Origin: Helopsaltes ochotensis
Taxonomy: Eukaryota > Chordata > Aves > Passeriformes > Locustellidae
Assembly: GCA_013400155.1 (NCBI GenBank)
Contig: VXBM01000017.1
Location: 1 to 64,000, forward strand
Direction: 5' to 3'
DNA length: 64,000 nucleotides
The translations under genes and the position numbers were made by a program. Each line of letters starts with the position of its first letter. The first letter of the stretch is position 1. Positions 12,861 to 25,257 of this stretch are shown in pieces. The notes beneath the pieces were generated by a model that saw only the letters and a program-made list of their open reading frames with translations, was not told where the DNA came from and searched no databases.

Positions 12861-15800
12861 AGCAAGACTGCCATGAGAGTCAGGTACAATCTCCAGAGAG
12901 ATCTTGCAATTCAGGTTTTCAGAAGCAGCTACTGTCAGCCAGGTGCTTACTGATAACAACCTCTTTCAATAACCTAATGATTTGATCTCTCTGTCTATTA
13001 CAATATTTTTCCACCACATAGAAGTTGCCATTGTCATTATATTTTCAGCTGTAGCATTTACTATTTGGTATTGTTTAATGTGGGCACGTTATGGTTTGAC
13101 ACTGGCCAAATGCCCCGCTACCAAAAACTAGGCTGTGCAAAACCAACACGGGGTATTACAACTGTAGTTTATGTTAAATCAGCATCCTGCAATGATAAAA
13201 CTAAATAATCTGAGAGTAACCATGTTTGCTCTTTTCCTCAACTTCATCTTTCAGTTTAAACATTCTAGAAACAGTGGTCATCAATTAAAATGTTTTATTT
13301 TATTTATATGTGTATATATATAATATGAAATATATATATTAAAATTGTATCCACTGGTTGTACAGCATTCAGTCCAGTAATATCAATACACAATATTCTT
13401 GCTAACTACCCACAATGTAAAATCCCTGTGACTGTCATATTAAAGTACCATTAATAACCCAAATTCATATCTTCCTGCACAGACAGATCACAGAACTTGG
13501 AGCCAGATAATAGGTAACTGAATCAGAGACAACACACAGAATTTGGGAAGGTTATTTCCATTGTTAATTTGTAAGCTGAAAAAAAATAATCATCGGTACT
13601 AATGTGCTATTATTTTTACTGTTGTAGATCCTGGGGATCCTAGCCACTAACCACTTGTCCATACTGCAATATCATCTCAGGAGCCAGAATAGCAGATAAA
13701 TTACAATTTTTAGTCTACAGTAGAGCAACTGATTTTAATTCTCAGACTTCTCACATGAAAACATTTTTACAAATAATCAGGGTAACATAATTAGGTATTA
13801 AAAGAAATATCATCCTTCTAGCAATTATAAGTTTCACTTACTTGGAAGTATATAACATTATTTTTCTTTTTAAGTCATGATGGTGCATATATGATTTAGC
13901 TTACATTTTCTGTAACTATGTGTGCTTTGCTGGATAATGCAGACTTTTTTGGGTAATGTGGTGTAACATCCATATTTTCCTGATTCACACGTGGTAAAAT
14001 TCACTGCCACAGTCATGGAGACATATGCTGAATGCATATATAGTTTGCTAGCTCATGGGAAATTTTCATCAGTCACAGGAGGGCAAGGTAGAAGGAAAGA
14101 TCCACACCCTGATAGGGGTCTATGGAACTGGAATAAAGATATACTAGACAGCAAATACATGTTGATTAAATAAATTATTCTCTTAAATAAGTGTAAGAAT
14201 TATTTTCCTGGTTTTTTCTTCCCCAGATTGTAATAATTCCTCTTCCAGGAAACCAACAGCCATTCTTGCACAGTCTCTATCTGGTATACTCATGCTTATC
14301 TCCAAACCTGTCATTATGAATATCATCAAGACAAATAAGCTCAGGGATTTTGTTGATGATCAGATGGTACAAAATAAATTAAGTCGAAATCATGGCCAAC
14401 ACTGAAAAAACTATTATTTGTGTGAAAAATGTGAGTTGACCAAACAGTGGTCATCTTGGTTACACAGCACAAGCCTGTCCTACCAGTGAAAGTAATTTAA
14501 GATTGTGGTGGTCATCCTCTGATGTTCACCTCTCTGCACCTGGGCTGTTACCATGTTCGTCAGAAAAGCACCTGCTGCCTTGCAAGTGGCCGATTGAGTC
14601 CTTAATCACTAACATTTTAGTCTTTCACATTGCTCCCTGCAAAAGGAGAGAAGCTGAAGCTCTGGGCTTGCTTTGAATACTCTACACTGTTTGATAAGAG
14701 ACATCTCACCCGAGTATCCTACAATAAATGGGATGATAGATGAGAGGGTTTCAGCTGGGGTTAAGCAGAGATAGATCAGGCTCAGTGTAAAGTGAAAAAT
14801 TAGTTTCTGTACATGAGCCCTCACTGAACTTCTATTTTGACTGCATTTCCAAGAGTGGGACACTTGTTTAATACACAAGTCTCTGAAAGGCATTGCACCC
14901 AAACTAGTAACTAAGCAATTACCTTGTAATCAGAGACAGTGTTGACAATGCAATCGGGTGGCAGCGTGTAATTACACAGCGAAACATCGCACACAGTATT
15001 TTGCTCTACACCTTGCAAACTAAGTGCTGCCATATTTTTTTCTCAAGCTGAATAAGACTCTGGAGATTCTAAACAACCGGCAAACATGATTCTCACAGCT
15101 TTTTTTGTTGACATAAGTGAAATGCCTAGACAGGCCAATAAAAAAAAAAAAAACCCAAAAAAAAAGAAGGTAGAATATACCTTCTCCACTCTCTTTTATT
15201 TAGGGTAGTATGAAGTGTCTTAAAGGAAGGGTTTGGAGACCGAGTCATATATCTGTATCTTTCCCCTGGGGCAGATTCTCCAACCACTGCCAGCTGGAAG
15301 ACCCACTCCCTGCACAGGCAAAATTTAGCAATTCATCATGTCAAAGAATAAGGAGAACTTCTCTGACTCTGGGGATCGATCTTAACACCCAAGGGGCACA
15401 AGGGCAGGATATAAAGTCTCTGAGTTACTGTTAATGTTGCCTTCTAGTAATAAAGGCCATCCATTCCATCCATTGTTGTTAAAATTCCAAACCTATTGTT
15501 TTTTTCCGATGAGAAAGTACCTGCACTTTTGGGATGTCTGAAAAGTGACCCAATGCATAGGAGTAAAATAAAGGTAGAAAAGGTAAGAAAACCACCACCA
15601 GCACCAAATAGTACAGGCTATCATTTCAAAAGAAAAAAAAAAAATCCCAACATAAAATGCAAACAACTTCTCCATAATTTTAGAATAAATGTTGCACTTC
15701 TAATTTCTAGAGTTCTCCAGACAGACAGTTTAAATTGATGGCTTGTTAGTGAGGACTGGCCCCTTTGTGAGATGTTTTCAGAATGATTGATTTACAATAA

Positions 15801-16426
15801 AGTGGCTCCTGGTGGGTGCACGCAGGTGGAACTGATTCAGATCGATTCCACAGAAGCTGACTAATCAGCTGTTTAAACTGGCAGAGTGCTCAGTGACAGA
15901 AACAGTGCAGCTATCATTTTCTATCTAAGATTACAAATTAACTTGTTCTGTTTATCCTGTATGCCATCAATATGGAGAAAAGCAGCTGAGAGGGAAGTGG
16001 GATTCCAGACTGATGGTTTAAAGCCTTTTCCTGCAGATATGCTCTCGAACATTGACAATAAAGGCACAAAGGGAAATTTCATTACATATTAATGAAACCA
16101 GTGGAGAGCAACACCAAAAGAGGATGACTTCTTCAATTAATTAACTAGGATGGGAAGTCAACAATATTTTTAAAATGTGACCACAAAAGGATAAATCAAC
16201 GCCAAAATGGCCAAGCGTAAATACGCGCTGTCCCACGCACTCCTACGCACGCTATCACTCTGTTCCTCTCCATGCATATTATATGCACCCCAGAGGACTA
16301 GCATCTTTAGAGACGTATTTCCAGAAATGATTAATGCTAGGTAATCAACATTTCAGCCTCTACAGTCATATCCCTGAAAGTGTCATTTTTACAACAAGAT
16401 GAAAAACTCCATGGGGAACACAATGT
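12861..16426. other. Non-coding, AT-rich unique sequence with a small CpG pocket
   Basis: No gene is supported. An AT dinucleotide-rich tract lies at about 13306-13340 and an A-rich stretch at about 15140-15170. At about 16200-16255 there is an unusual concentration of CpG (CGCGC, several CACGC/TACGC) in DNA that otherwise has very few CpGs; this is described in the findings. Confidence 0.6.
13306..13340. repeat. (TA)n-rich low-complexity tract
   Basis: Imperfect alternating T/A sequence with interruptions. It is simple-sequence DNA, likely variable in length, with no sign of function. Confidence 0.7.
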
Positions 16427-16473
16427 ATGTGGGTAAGTGAAAGGTGTCAGAGAGAATGTGGGTAAGTGAAAGG
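16427..16473. repeat. Direct repeat of 18 bp, period 29
   Basis: The 18-mer ATGTGGGTAAGTGAAAGG occurs at 16427-16444 and again, identical, at 16456-16473. Each copy contains GGGTAAGT, which resembles a splice donor, but no exon could be attached to either. It is probably a local tandem duplication. Confidence 0.75.
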
Positions 16474-18753
16474 AGAATGGATATTGCCTGCCTCCAAGCT
16501 GATAACAAGAGCAGGGGTAAAAGGGGGAGGGGGCCTTAGCAAAATAATTTTAACCATCTCTCATTCATAATGCTTCCTTCATGTAATATTTCTAGCATTT
16601 GAAAAAATTGTGATTTCTTTTTTTATCCTTCTTACCCATCCCACATAGACATACCCCATCTGTTAATTCAATTTAAAGCTGCAGAAAAATACCAAGTATG
16701 CCCCAGTTGAAAGGGTGGTTATCCTATTTTTCCCAGCAGCAGATATGTGATGGTGTTAAAATATGAGGTTTAGTTAACTTTGCAGAAAAGCTCCCCTTAA
16801 CCAGCCTGTTAAGGTTGATAGAAAAAAAAGAAGGGGGACCAAAAAAAAGGTATAGTTCTCTGAAATTGTCCAGTCCCCCTCTCTGCAGAGCTTGACTAAT
16901 TCAGTGATAATTGCTCTGACAATTTTGAGGGCCCTTTTATATACTTATTTATGGTCTTAGAGCAACTCATGGCGTCTGGGGTTTAAAACCAAACAAACCC
17001 GATCCATCTGATGATCATCAATACCTTACAAACTGATCCAAACTAAAAAGAATAATTGAAAAGTGCTGCACTAACACCAATGCTTATCTCATAGAAACTT
17101 AGCTGCATCAGTAACTTAGATGCCTCAGTCCTTTAAGCATTAAGATGACTGTCGATCTGATTCAGTATTTGCCCACATTTGGGGATTGACCCCAAATCAA
17201 AACTACTACTTTATTGTAACTTTAGAACTGCATAATACATGATCTTAATGTCACCTGCTTTCCTCTGGCATTGATAACAGAAATTAAAATACTAAGCAGA
17301 TACTGACATTACATTGGGTGGCCTAGGAGGTAAATATTTTGACAGATGTACTGCTAAAAGCACTTTTTATTGCTACAGAAAGGAAAGTAAAACTTGATTG
17401 TCAGTAACAAAGGAAAACAATATATTGTGTTGCTCCATGCATGCTAAATGTCAAAAATAGTCAAGCATGTCTTTAATATTAAATAAATCTATGAAGGGTA
17501 ATATATTTGTGTCTAAAAAGGAAAAGTAAGACAAAACTCTTGCGCTCTTCAAAATAGGATAATCAGAGAATAAATGCTACTATTTTCCAAGAAAGGAAAG
17601 GACTATAATTTAGGAAAAAACACTTACTAGGTAGGATAATTAGGAAGACACGTGCATCATTTGGATGGGTCACATCAATTTCTGTGATTATCTGCTTTTC
17701 AGAAGATTAGCCTCTTGACCTTCACTGTCTTAGCCTTGAAAAGCGTTGAATGCCCAGCATACCGAAGTAAAATTTAGCTGCCTCCCTGCTGACTTCCTCA
17801 TGGGTCCTCAACCCTGACCTGAAGGGATCTTTTCTGACTCTCCATCTCCAGAGAGGAGAAATAATTCAGTGCTCCTGCAGATGTAGGCCCAGCTCTCCCC
17901 TGAGCAGGCTGCCAAAGCCAGCTGAGTTATGTGGGCTCACACTGTGATGTGGGCTTCTCACAGCAAATTGATCTGATCGTGCTGAAGTCATTTCATTTCA
18001 GACCTTCAGGTTGATATGCAGTCTCAGAGGTGAGATAAGGGACTTGGCTCTGAACTGAAGAAGACATGTTTCTTCATGATAAGATTGCCAATTCAAAACC
18101 AGACGCTGCTTGAACAGCCAAGTGCAGGCATTGAGCATGATCCATCACAGAGAGTTTTGTTCACACCTATGTAGTACAGAAACAGAGACACACTCAAACT
18201 TCCAATGCCTGAGAAAATAAATATAACAATGTATTGTAAACAAAATCTGGTTGAAAACTCAAGGAAACAACTTATCAGCTGTCCAAGCAATGTGGGATGA
18301 TGAGATCAAGAGAGGGGAAGAAGAATCCCAAAGCAAAACCAGTTAATTCTGGGTTTAGAAAGCAATAGTAGCTCCAGGCTGAACCACTGCGTATTGCTGG
18401 TTTCTGTTTCCCTTCACCTTTACATCTTCTGAACATTGGCAATGTCACCCAATTCCCACATTGACTGCAGACCCTTCTCTGAGACTTCCCTAAACGAATT
18501 TTTGATTGGTCTAGAATATTTGGGAAAAGATTTAAATTTTTCACTATGAAAAATCAATTGCAGTCTGAGTAAATGCTATTAAATTAGGGTAAAGAAAAAT
18601 ATTAAATTCTGTGCTTCTTCTGGCTGTCAATTCAGAAGAAACAGGGTTTGAGAAGATGTCAACATTACTAACTCTTTTCTATCAGTAGTGATAACCTTAT
18701 AATCAAGTAAATAAACTGTTAAGAATGGGAAGAGTCAGTAATCTAAGCTTTTA

Positions 18754-18781
18754 GGCTCAAGCCTTCCGGCTCAAGCCTTCC
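18754..18781. repeat. Tandem duplication of a 14-mer
   Basis: GGCTCAAGCCTTCC occurs twice back to back (18754-18767 and 18768-18781) with no mismatch. This suggests a recent slippage or end-joining event. Confidence 0.75.
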
Positions 18782-18873
18782 TCTTACAGGGCATTCAAAA
18801 GAATTCTGAATTGGTAAATTCAGTGGATCACTTTTTTCTTGGTACATATACCTCTTTCAAGGATGCTAATAAG

Positions 18874-18927
18874 TCCAAAAGAAGGATTTTTTCCTTCCAA
18901 AAGAAGGAAGTCAGAGATGACTTCCTT
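18874..18927. repeat. Direct repeat plus 10-bp perfect hairpin
   Basis: TCCAAAAGAAGGA occurs at 18874-18886 and 18896-18908. The second copy runs into a perfect inverted repeat, AAGGAAGTCA (18904-18913) and TGACTTCCTT (18918-18927), with the 4-base loop GAGA. The arrangement would suit a replication slippage or template-switch origin. AGGAAGT is also an ETS-type core motif, so a protein-binding role cannot be excluded. Confidence 0.6.
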
Positions 18928-19672
18928 AAGAATGTGTGGCAAGACAGATGAATAAGCAGAACATTATGAAATCTCCAGGGCAAAAGAGTTGCAGGACAAC
19001 ACTTATGTCAGGATTTTTTTTCAATATAGGAGAAGGGTAACTCTCATGGGTAATTACATCCTTTTTTCTCCTAATTTAGCAAATTTCATGATTGCATGGC
19101 TGGAGGATCATCCTGCTTTGTGACATACTGGTGAAAATTTCTTCATCTGCACACTATGGATCTTACATACGCAGATACCACTAGAATTGGATGCAGTTTG
19201 TCTATTAAAACTTTTCTCCAGGAACAGGATGTTTTTCTAAGAGGGTAGCTATCAAAATATAGCTTTTACACTGCAGCAGATGTAGGCCATACCAAAAAGT
19301 AGTGCAAGTGCCCACAGGGAGAAGGTAAATGCTAGACCCCTGTGAGGCGCCTGCTCTTCTAAGCAATCAGTTCGATTGGTGCAGTATGAAATGCTTTGCT
19401 TTTCTTAAATGGTTCTATTTTTCTTTAAAAATTTTCTACTCCACAACCGCTGTCCCCATGTAATCTTCTAATTTCTTGTAGAAAAGGATGTTGCAATCAT
19501 ATTTTCTCCAGAAAGATGGATGACTTCTTAACACTGACATTGCAGAGTCATTGCAGTCTCAAAACACTGGTATTGAAGCTACAATTTGTTTGGTTTTGTT
19601 TTTAACCAAAATACTATGTTTCAAATAGCGTAAAGATGATTTCCTAAAATAAGTAGGAAAAGATTTAAGATT

Positions 19673-19705
19673 CTTGCTTTCAGCATCTTGCCCTTGCTTT
19701 CAGCA
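19673..19705. repeat. Direct repeat of 13 bp, period 20
   Basis: CTTGCTTTCAGCA occurs at 19673-19685 and 19693-19705 without mismatch. Each copy contains TTTCAG, a splice-acceptor-like word, but no exon is evident downstream. Confidence 0.7.
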
Positions 19706-19779
19706 CTAGTGACTGATATGAGAGCATAGAATGCAGCAGAAAATAAACGGAAGCATTTAATATGTCAAAGTCAATTGTT

Positions 19780-19960
19780 TGAAATTTTGTTATTTTAAAT
19801 TTGTTTATTATATTTGTGTATATTAATATTGTCTCTAAAGAATTTTACTAGAAAATATAAGAACGCCTATTGCTTGCTAGCAATTTAATATATTTTACAT
19901 ATATTTAAATAAATATTAAAAATATAAAAATAAAAGTGCATCTATATACATTAGAGAGAG
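19780..19960. repeat. AT-rich low-complexity stretch
   Basis: Almost entirely A and T for about 180 bases, with many TAAAT and ATATTT words and one small inverted repeat (ATTGCT/AGCAAT). Low-complexity DNA; no gene. Confidence 0.6.
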
Positions 19961-20594
19961 TGAGACAGAGATGCATTTTGTTTTCCTCACAAAACTAAAC
20001 CCAGAAAAGTCTCAATAGTTTTTTATACCTATTTTGATATCAAAACCAATTATTGTAAAGTTTTTTTAAAATTTTTTTGACCACAACTTTTTTGTTTCTT
20101 TGAGGAAGTAGAGTAGGAACATTATGTTTGTTTCATAATGTATGTTGAGAAAATAATGTCTTCTGAAAATATCATCCTTTTTGTGAATTTAAAAATAATA
20201 GGTTTTTAGACCTTTCAGTGATTGGTTTTCACAGCAGAAACTCCTTGGCTCTGGTTTATGTTAGTATCTACATTGATATGACTTCATCCTCTTTCATCAC
20301 ACTTACTCTAGTAAGGAATAACCTGTTTCAGCCAGTGATATCACAGCAGGAAAAAGAAATGAAAAGGTAGGTGTCAGATATAATATGTCTGAGTTAATAG
20401 CAAAGCAAAGGAAACGCCAGGCAGGTAAAATCATTTTCTAGAGAAGCAAACTTATTTATTAAAAGTTAAGCACACTCCAAGTTAGAAGAGCTGTTTTATT
20501 AGTATCAGTTTGCTGATGTTCTGTTCGTGGGGACCAAGAACCTTTTCTCGACAGGCAAGAATCCCTGGGCTTTGATGGAGAATGAGTGCGTGGC

Positions 20595-20623
20595 AGCAAT
20601 TTGTGTAGCAATTTGTGTAGCAA
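20595..20623. repeat. Tandem 12-mer (two and a half copies)
   Basis: AGCAATTTGTGT is repeated twice in tandem and followed by the beginning of a third unit, AGCAA. A further AGCAATTT lies about 10 bases downstream. Probably slippage. Confidence 0.75.
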
Positions 20624-23600
20624 AGGAGACAGCAATTTCCCTGTCCTGATATTTTCTTTGAGAGTTCAGAGTGGGTGTCTGGGTAAAAGACAAGGGGAAT
20701 CATTAGCAGTTTTCAACTCAGAAATTAATTAAGTTGTTTAGGTAAACAACTGGGACAATGGTGTCTGCTTGCTTCAGTTCAGTTAAAAAAGATGATTATG
20801 CTTTAATTTATTTGCTTTTGTTTATTAAAGCCTTTTGCTAAATTATTCTGGGAAATTTTTTCAGAAGAGCCTAAGTGACTTAGCACAAAGTAGTCCTGAA
20901 TAACCTAAATACTTCAGAAAAAAATTTGTGTGACTTTTATTACTTCTAAAGCACCATGTTGCAGTGTATTAAGACGCTAAATGTTATATATAGCAATTTG
21001 ATAGCCTTATCTGGCACTGGCCCTTCATTTCTTAACATCTGGCTAATCTAAATGTGAAGGGTGGGATATACCTTCAACAGCCAGCATCACCTGGGTGTGC
21101 CTCACACAGGGCTTTGAAATGTTCAGGAGAGAAATCCCCAAATGCCTACATGTTATCTCTGGCTTCACCTCAGCGTCAGAGATACCGCTCAGCAGGAAAG
21201 AAAATCTGGTAGAGACCCTTCAAAACTGTGCATGTGATTAAGTGCAGATCTAATGACTATGCAAGAAATTACTTTCATGGGCTTAAAGACATTTCTTTTT
21301 GAAGGTAAAACAAACCATGAAATTAGGTGATAACAAGGTTGAGATTTATACACTTAATCCCTTCTAGGCAAATCTCTGGATGAATTACAGTCAGAGGAAA
21401 CTGTCTTAAGGTAGCCGATATAACTAGAAGAATATTAAAAAAAAAAAGGTATTAGGAAGCTAGCATAAAAGGGGGAGGTGGGGGGGAACCCTCCTAAATA
21501 AGTCAGAAACTAATGAAATTACTTTAAAATATGTCCTTCGGTTATGAAGATAAATCCATAAACAACCCTATGTGCAAAAAGAGGTAGTTAAAGATTTTTG
21601 TTAAACGAAATAAAAACAGTGAAGTGAATAAACAGATGAATATCCAGAGAGAAAGGAGAATTCCGTAGTAGCCAAATGCATCAAATGGGAAACTACAACC
21701 AGGTAGTTAAAGCTAAGATAGTTTGGTTGGTAGCAAGGCAATGCTTTATTGCAATCATTCTTCTGCTGTTTGCAAGTCACCTGCAAGCAGGTCCTTCCAT
21801 CTTCTGTCAAGCAATTGTTTTAAAATGGTGTTTTGATTTCCTAGTGGAACTAGATTTTCTTAAACAAACATTTGCTTCCAAGTTTTGTAACATCTTATTT
21901 TGTCACATTTTCTGTCTCTATGAAAAAAGCTTAGAACTTGGATAAGAAGACTACTGGGTCTGCACATGTCGTGAAAGGCAATTGTATGAAGTTTGGTTCA
22001 AGAGGAATAGAAGCTGTAGACAAGAATTTCTTCTTATCAGCTTAGTTTAACTGGTATTTCAGGCCAACTTGCTGTACCTACTGTTCCTTTCCAACTCCAA
22101 CGTATCTGCCACTGTTTCAATATCTTTTCTCTGGTAATGAATCACTTCATGCTGAGATGTCATCTTTGTACTACATTATAGCATTTTTAAGCAAACAAAT
22201 CTCATCACAGCTTTGATATCATAGACTATTTTATTCTTTTTTACACTTTTTTTTTCACTTAAATGATCTCAGGTGTAAACCAGTTTTCTCAATCTGTATT
22301 GCAAAATATAGCCTTAATTGTTGGTCTTGCTTTCCCAGATCCAGGAGGTGGACAAAGCAGAATTTCAGTGTTGTCACAGGCAAGGATTAGAGGTAAAATG
22401 AGGAAATTGGCCTACTTGACTTGTATTATTCACACCTTTTAAAGTGATGCTTGGTTTTGCTATCAGGTGTCTCTCGTGTGATATTGCACAAGATTATGAA
22501 ATCTTAATTATGGAATTTTAACCATCGGCAGTAAAAATATCTATTAATATATTCGGGTCTTCATTTTATCCTTATCTACAAGTCTTTACACATACATACA
22601 TAGAGAAAGCTGTGGCATATGATTATTCTGACTGAAATTTGCTACAAAGACCAAAGTGAAGAAAAAATACATTTTTGTATTAAGTGGAATTATTTTGATA
22701 ATTAGGTTATTATTTATTTTTCTTTTTGGGTGTATCTGATAAAAATGATTAGACAAATTTTATTTATGATTGCTTAATTTTTTTTTAATGGTATAAGTTT
22801 AAACTAAATACAATATGGCTGTGACCTGTATTTGTTAGACTGCTAACACTATGTATGGTTTGCAAGCATACAGAAGTAAAAGGGCTAATAAGTTCTATTT
22901 TGGACTGCAAGTCTGAGAGACAAAACTGAGCTAAGAGATGCTGTTCATTAATCCAGTTGCAAGTGAGTAACTCATCTTTTGGGCTTATGAGTTCAAGGCA
23001 GACAGATATTGTGCACCCTTTCTACTCCATTCCTTCATGTATCTTTGGCTTCAGTGACCATTACTTTTTCTAATAAATCAAAGCGTTACATAGGAAATAG
23101 CTGTGTAGGGTGAATTTATATCAATTTCCCTTAAATCATTTTTTGAGTAAAAACCTATTGAAACTAAATTAAGTTTTCATTTCCTCTTTTCTAAGGTAGG
23201 TTTGCTACCTTAAAGAAGTGGCTGTTTTATAGATGCAACTTCAAAATAACCAAACTAAAGTTTACCTTATACAGAAAACTGGGAATAGTTATTAATATTA
23301 AAGGATATTAAAAAAATATAGAGTGGAATTGTATTTTAAACTATTTTTTCTCATATACTTTATTCCAACCTTTTTTTTTCTCCTTTTTTTGTGGGGGAAG
23401 AATATTCTGTCTAACCTGAAACAGATTGTTTTTTCTGTATGGGAACTTCTGTACATTTGATTAACACTACACTGTCAAGTCTTTGGGGTCAGGGCAGATT
23501 GTATTAGAAGCCTGACAAGTAGTTAATGAATTTGCATTGACTAATCCATACAAAGCTAAAGATTTTTCTGTCAAGATTAATGTCCAAAAAGAGTAGGACG

Positions 23601-25241
23601 CACTATTTGATACATTATCTTACACTGAATCATACTGTTATTGGACATAAGATTAAGGAACTCTGTTATTTTGTCTTATTGCATAGCTGTACAACTGGGT
23701 TTTGCTATGACACTGATGTATAGTCATTGCTGTAAGAATTCATTTAATCACCAGTAATGTCCTGCTGTAACTCCTCTGTGTATGATGTGTGTACTGGCAG
23801 TAACAGGATGAGTTCCCAATCTCACAAACGTTCCCTTTCTATCCGTTCCCGCTGTGTAGCCATCCTGAATGCAACGTGAACTCAGAGAGGCTTGGTCCAA
23901 ACTGTGACCTATGCCTTCAGCGTGAACCAAAGTGTCCAACGACCTGGTGACAAAACACTTTAAACTTTCAGATGCTGTCTACAAGTAATGTGATCAAAAG
24001 AGTTGCTGTTCCTTAAAATTGTAGTGGCCTAACTGAAATGTATACCCAAGTGATTCTATGAAATCTCAGGAGGCAGAATTTGGTGAAAAGAACTGCTGGA
24101 ATGCTTTAGGCATGCTTTTCTTGTCAAAATGGTAAGAATAGATTGGTGAAACTCTGGGTCTTGAAGAAGGAAAAAGGATTAAGAAAGATGTCCTACCAAA
24201 TTTTGAATAAAATTCCAGAACCTATGCAAAACAAGCAAGAGAATAAAGGTAGCATCCCTCTCATAGGGTGTCCATTTAAACGCTGAGAAATTACAGTCCA
24301 CAACAACAGTAATGAATGCAAGAAAAGTGCACAAGAGGAGAGAAATATGGCAAGATATTCTCCTTGTGCATTTTTTTAAAGACGATCGTTTTGTTTAGGA
24401 ATAAACCACACAGACGTTTATTGAAAGAAAAAGTCTTGCAAATTCCAAGTTGACATCTTCAGTAGATTCAGTTGTCTGTATTATATATAGGAACTAGTAT
24501 GCAAACAAAGCCAAATTCCCAGAAAATAAACCAAAATGATTACTGTGTTCAAATTAAATATCAAGTTAAAACATATTTCTTAGCAAGGAAAGGGGTAAAT
24601 TTTTTTTTGTTAGATATAGAAGATAATAGCTTGATCATTCTTCTAAGAATATTTCTTAAGGAAGAACATGGATTCTATTGACTACAATATATCTTAATAC
24701 TTAGAATGAAGACACTGGGTTTATAGAAGTTTAAGTGAAAAAGGTAATTCAGTTCTCAGCATATAGTCCACAAGAATAGCATACTAGGATTTACTAGGAA
24801 AAGATGAGAAAGCAAACTGTGAAATTATAATGCTGCTGTACAAATCCCCCTTATACCTGAATCATTAGCACTGGGTGCAGTATCATTTTTTTTTTTCAAT
24901 TTAAAACAGAATGAAGGAGAAATTAGGGAAACTGCAGAAAAAAAGAAGAATCATGGTCAACATGGATGAGGTAAGAGATGGAACCATTTCCATGTGAGCT
25001 AAGAATTACCCAAGTGGAAATTTTCAATCTGTAATGAGAGAAATTAAAAGATGTGCAGAGAGAAGAATGTAAATAGAAGCTTGTCATATTGTTCCAGACA
25101 TAGAAAGATGAGTAATTATTCACTGTCCATACTAATCTTAAACTAAAATTGCATCGAGTAATGGGTAAACAAAAATTGTTTCTATTCACAGAGAAAATCT
25201 AGGCTGTTAAACTTCCTTGCCACAGGGCATTGTGACTGTTT

Positions 25242-25257
25242 ACACTATATATAGTGT
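25242..25257. repeat. 16-bp perfect palindrome
   Basis: ACACTATATATAGTGT reads the same on both strands. It may be a chance palindrome in AT-rich DNA or a dimeric protein-binding site; the centre also resembles a TATA element (TATATATA-like). No transcript start could be placed. Confidence 0.55.

Larger units (their letters stand above)
16474..25241. other. Non-coding, AT-rich sequence with several short direct repeats
   Basis: No gene is supported; all open frames are under 95 codons and none has recognisable protein character. A very AT-rich stretch at about 19780-19960 could act as a matrix-attachment-like region, though that is speculation from composition alone. Short duplicated words at 18.7-20.6 kb are listed separately. 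A 12-bp palindrome TGATGATCATCA lies at 17009-17020. Confidence 0.6.
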
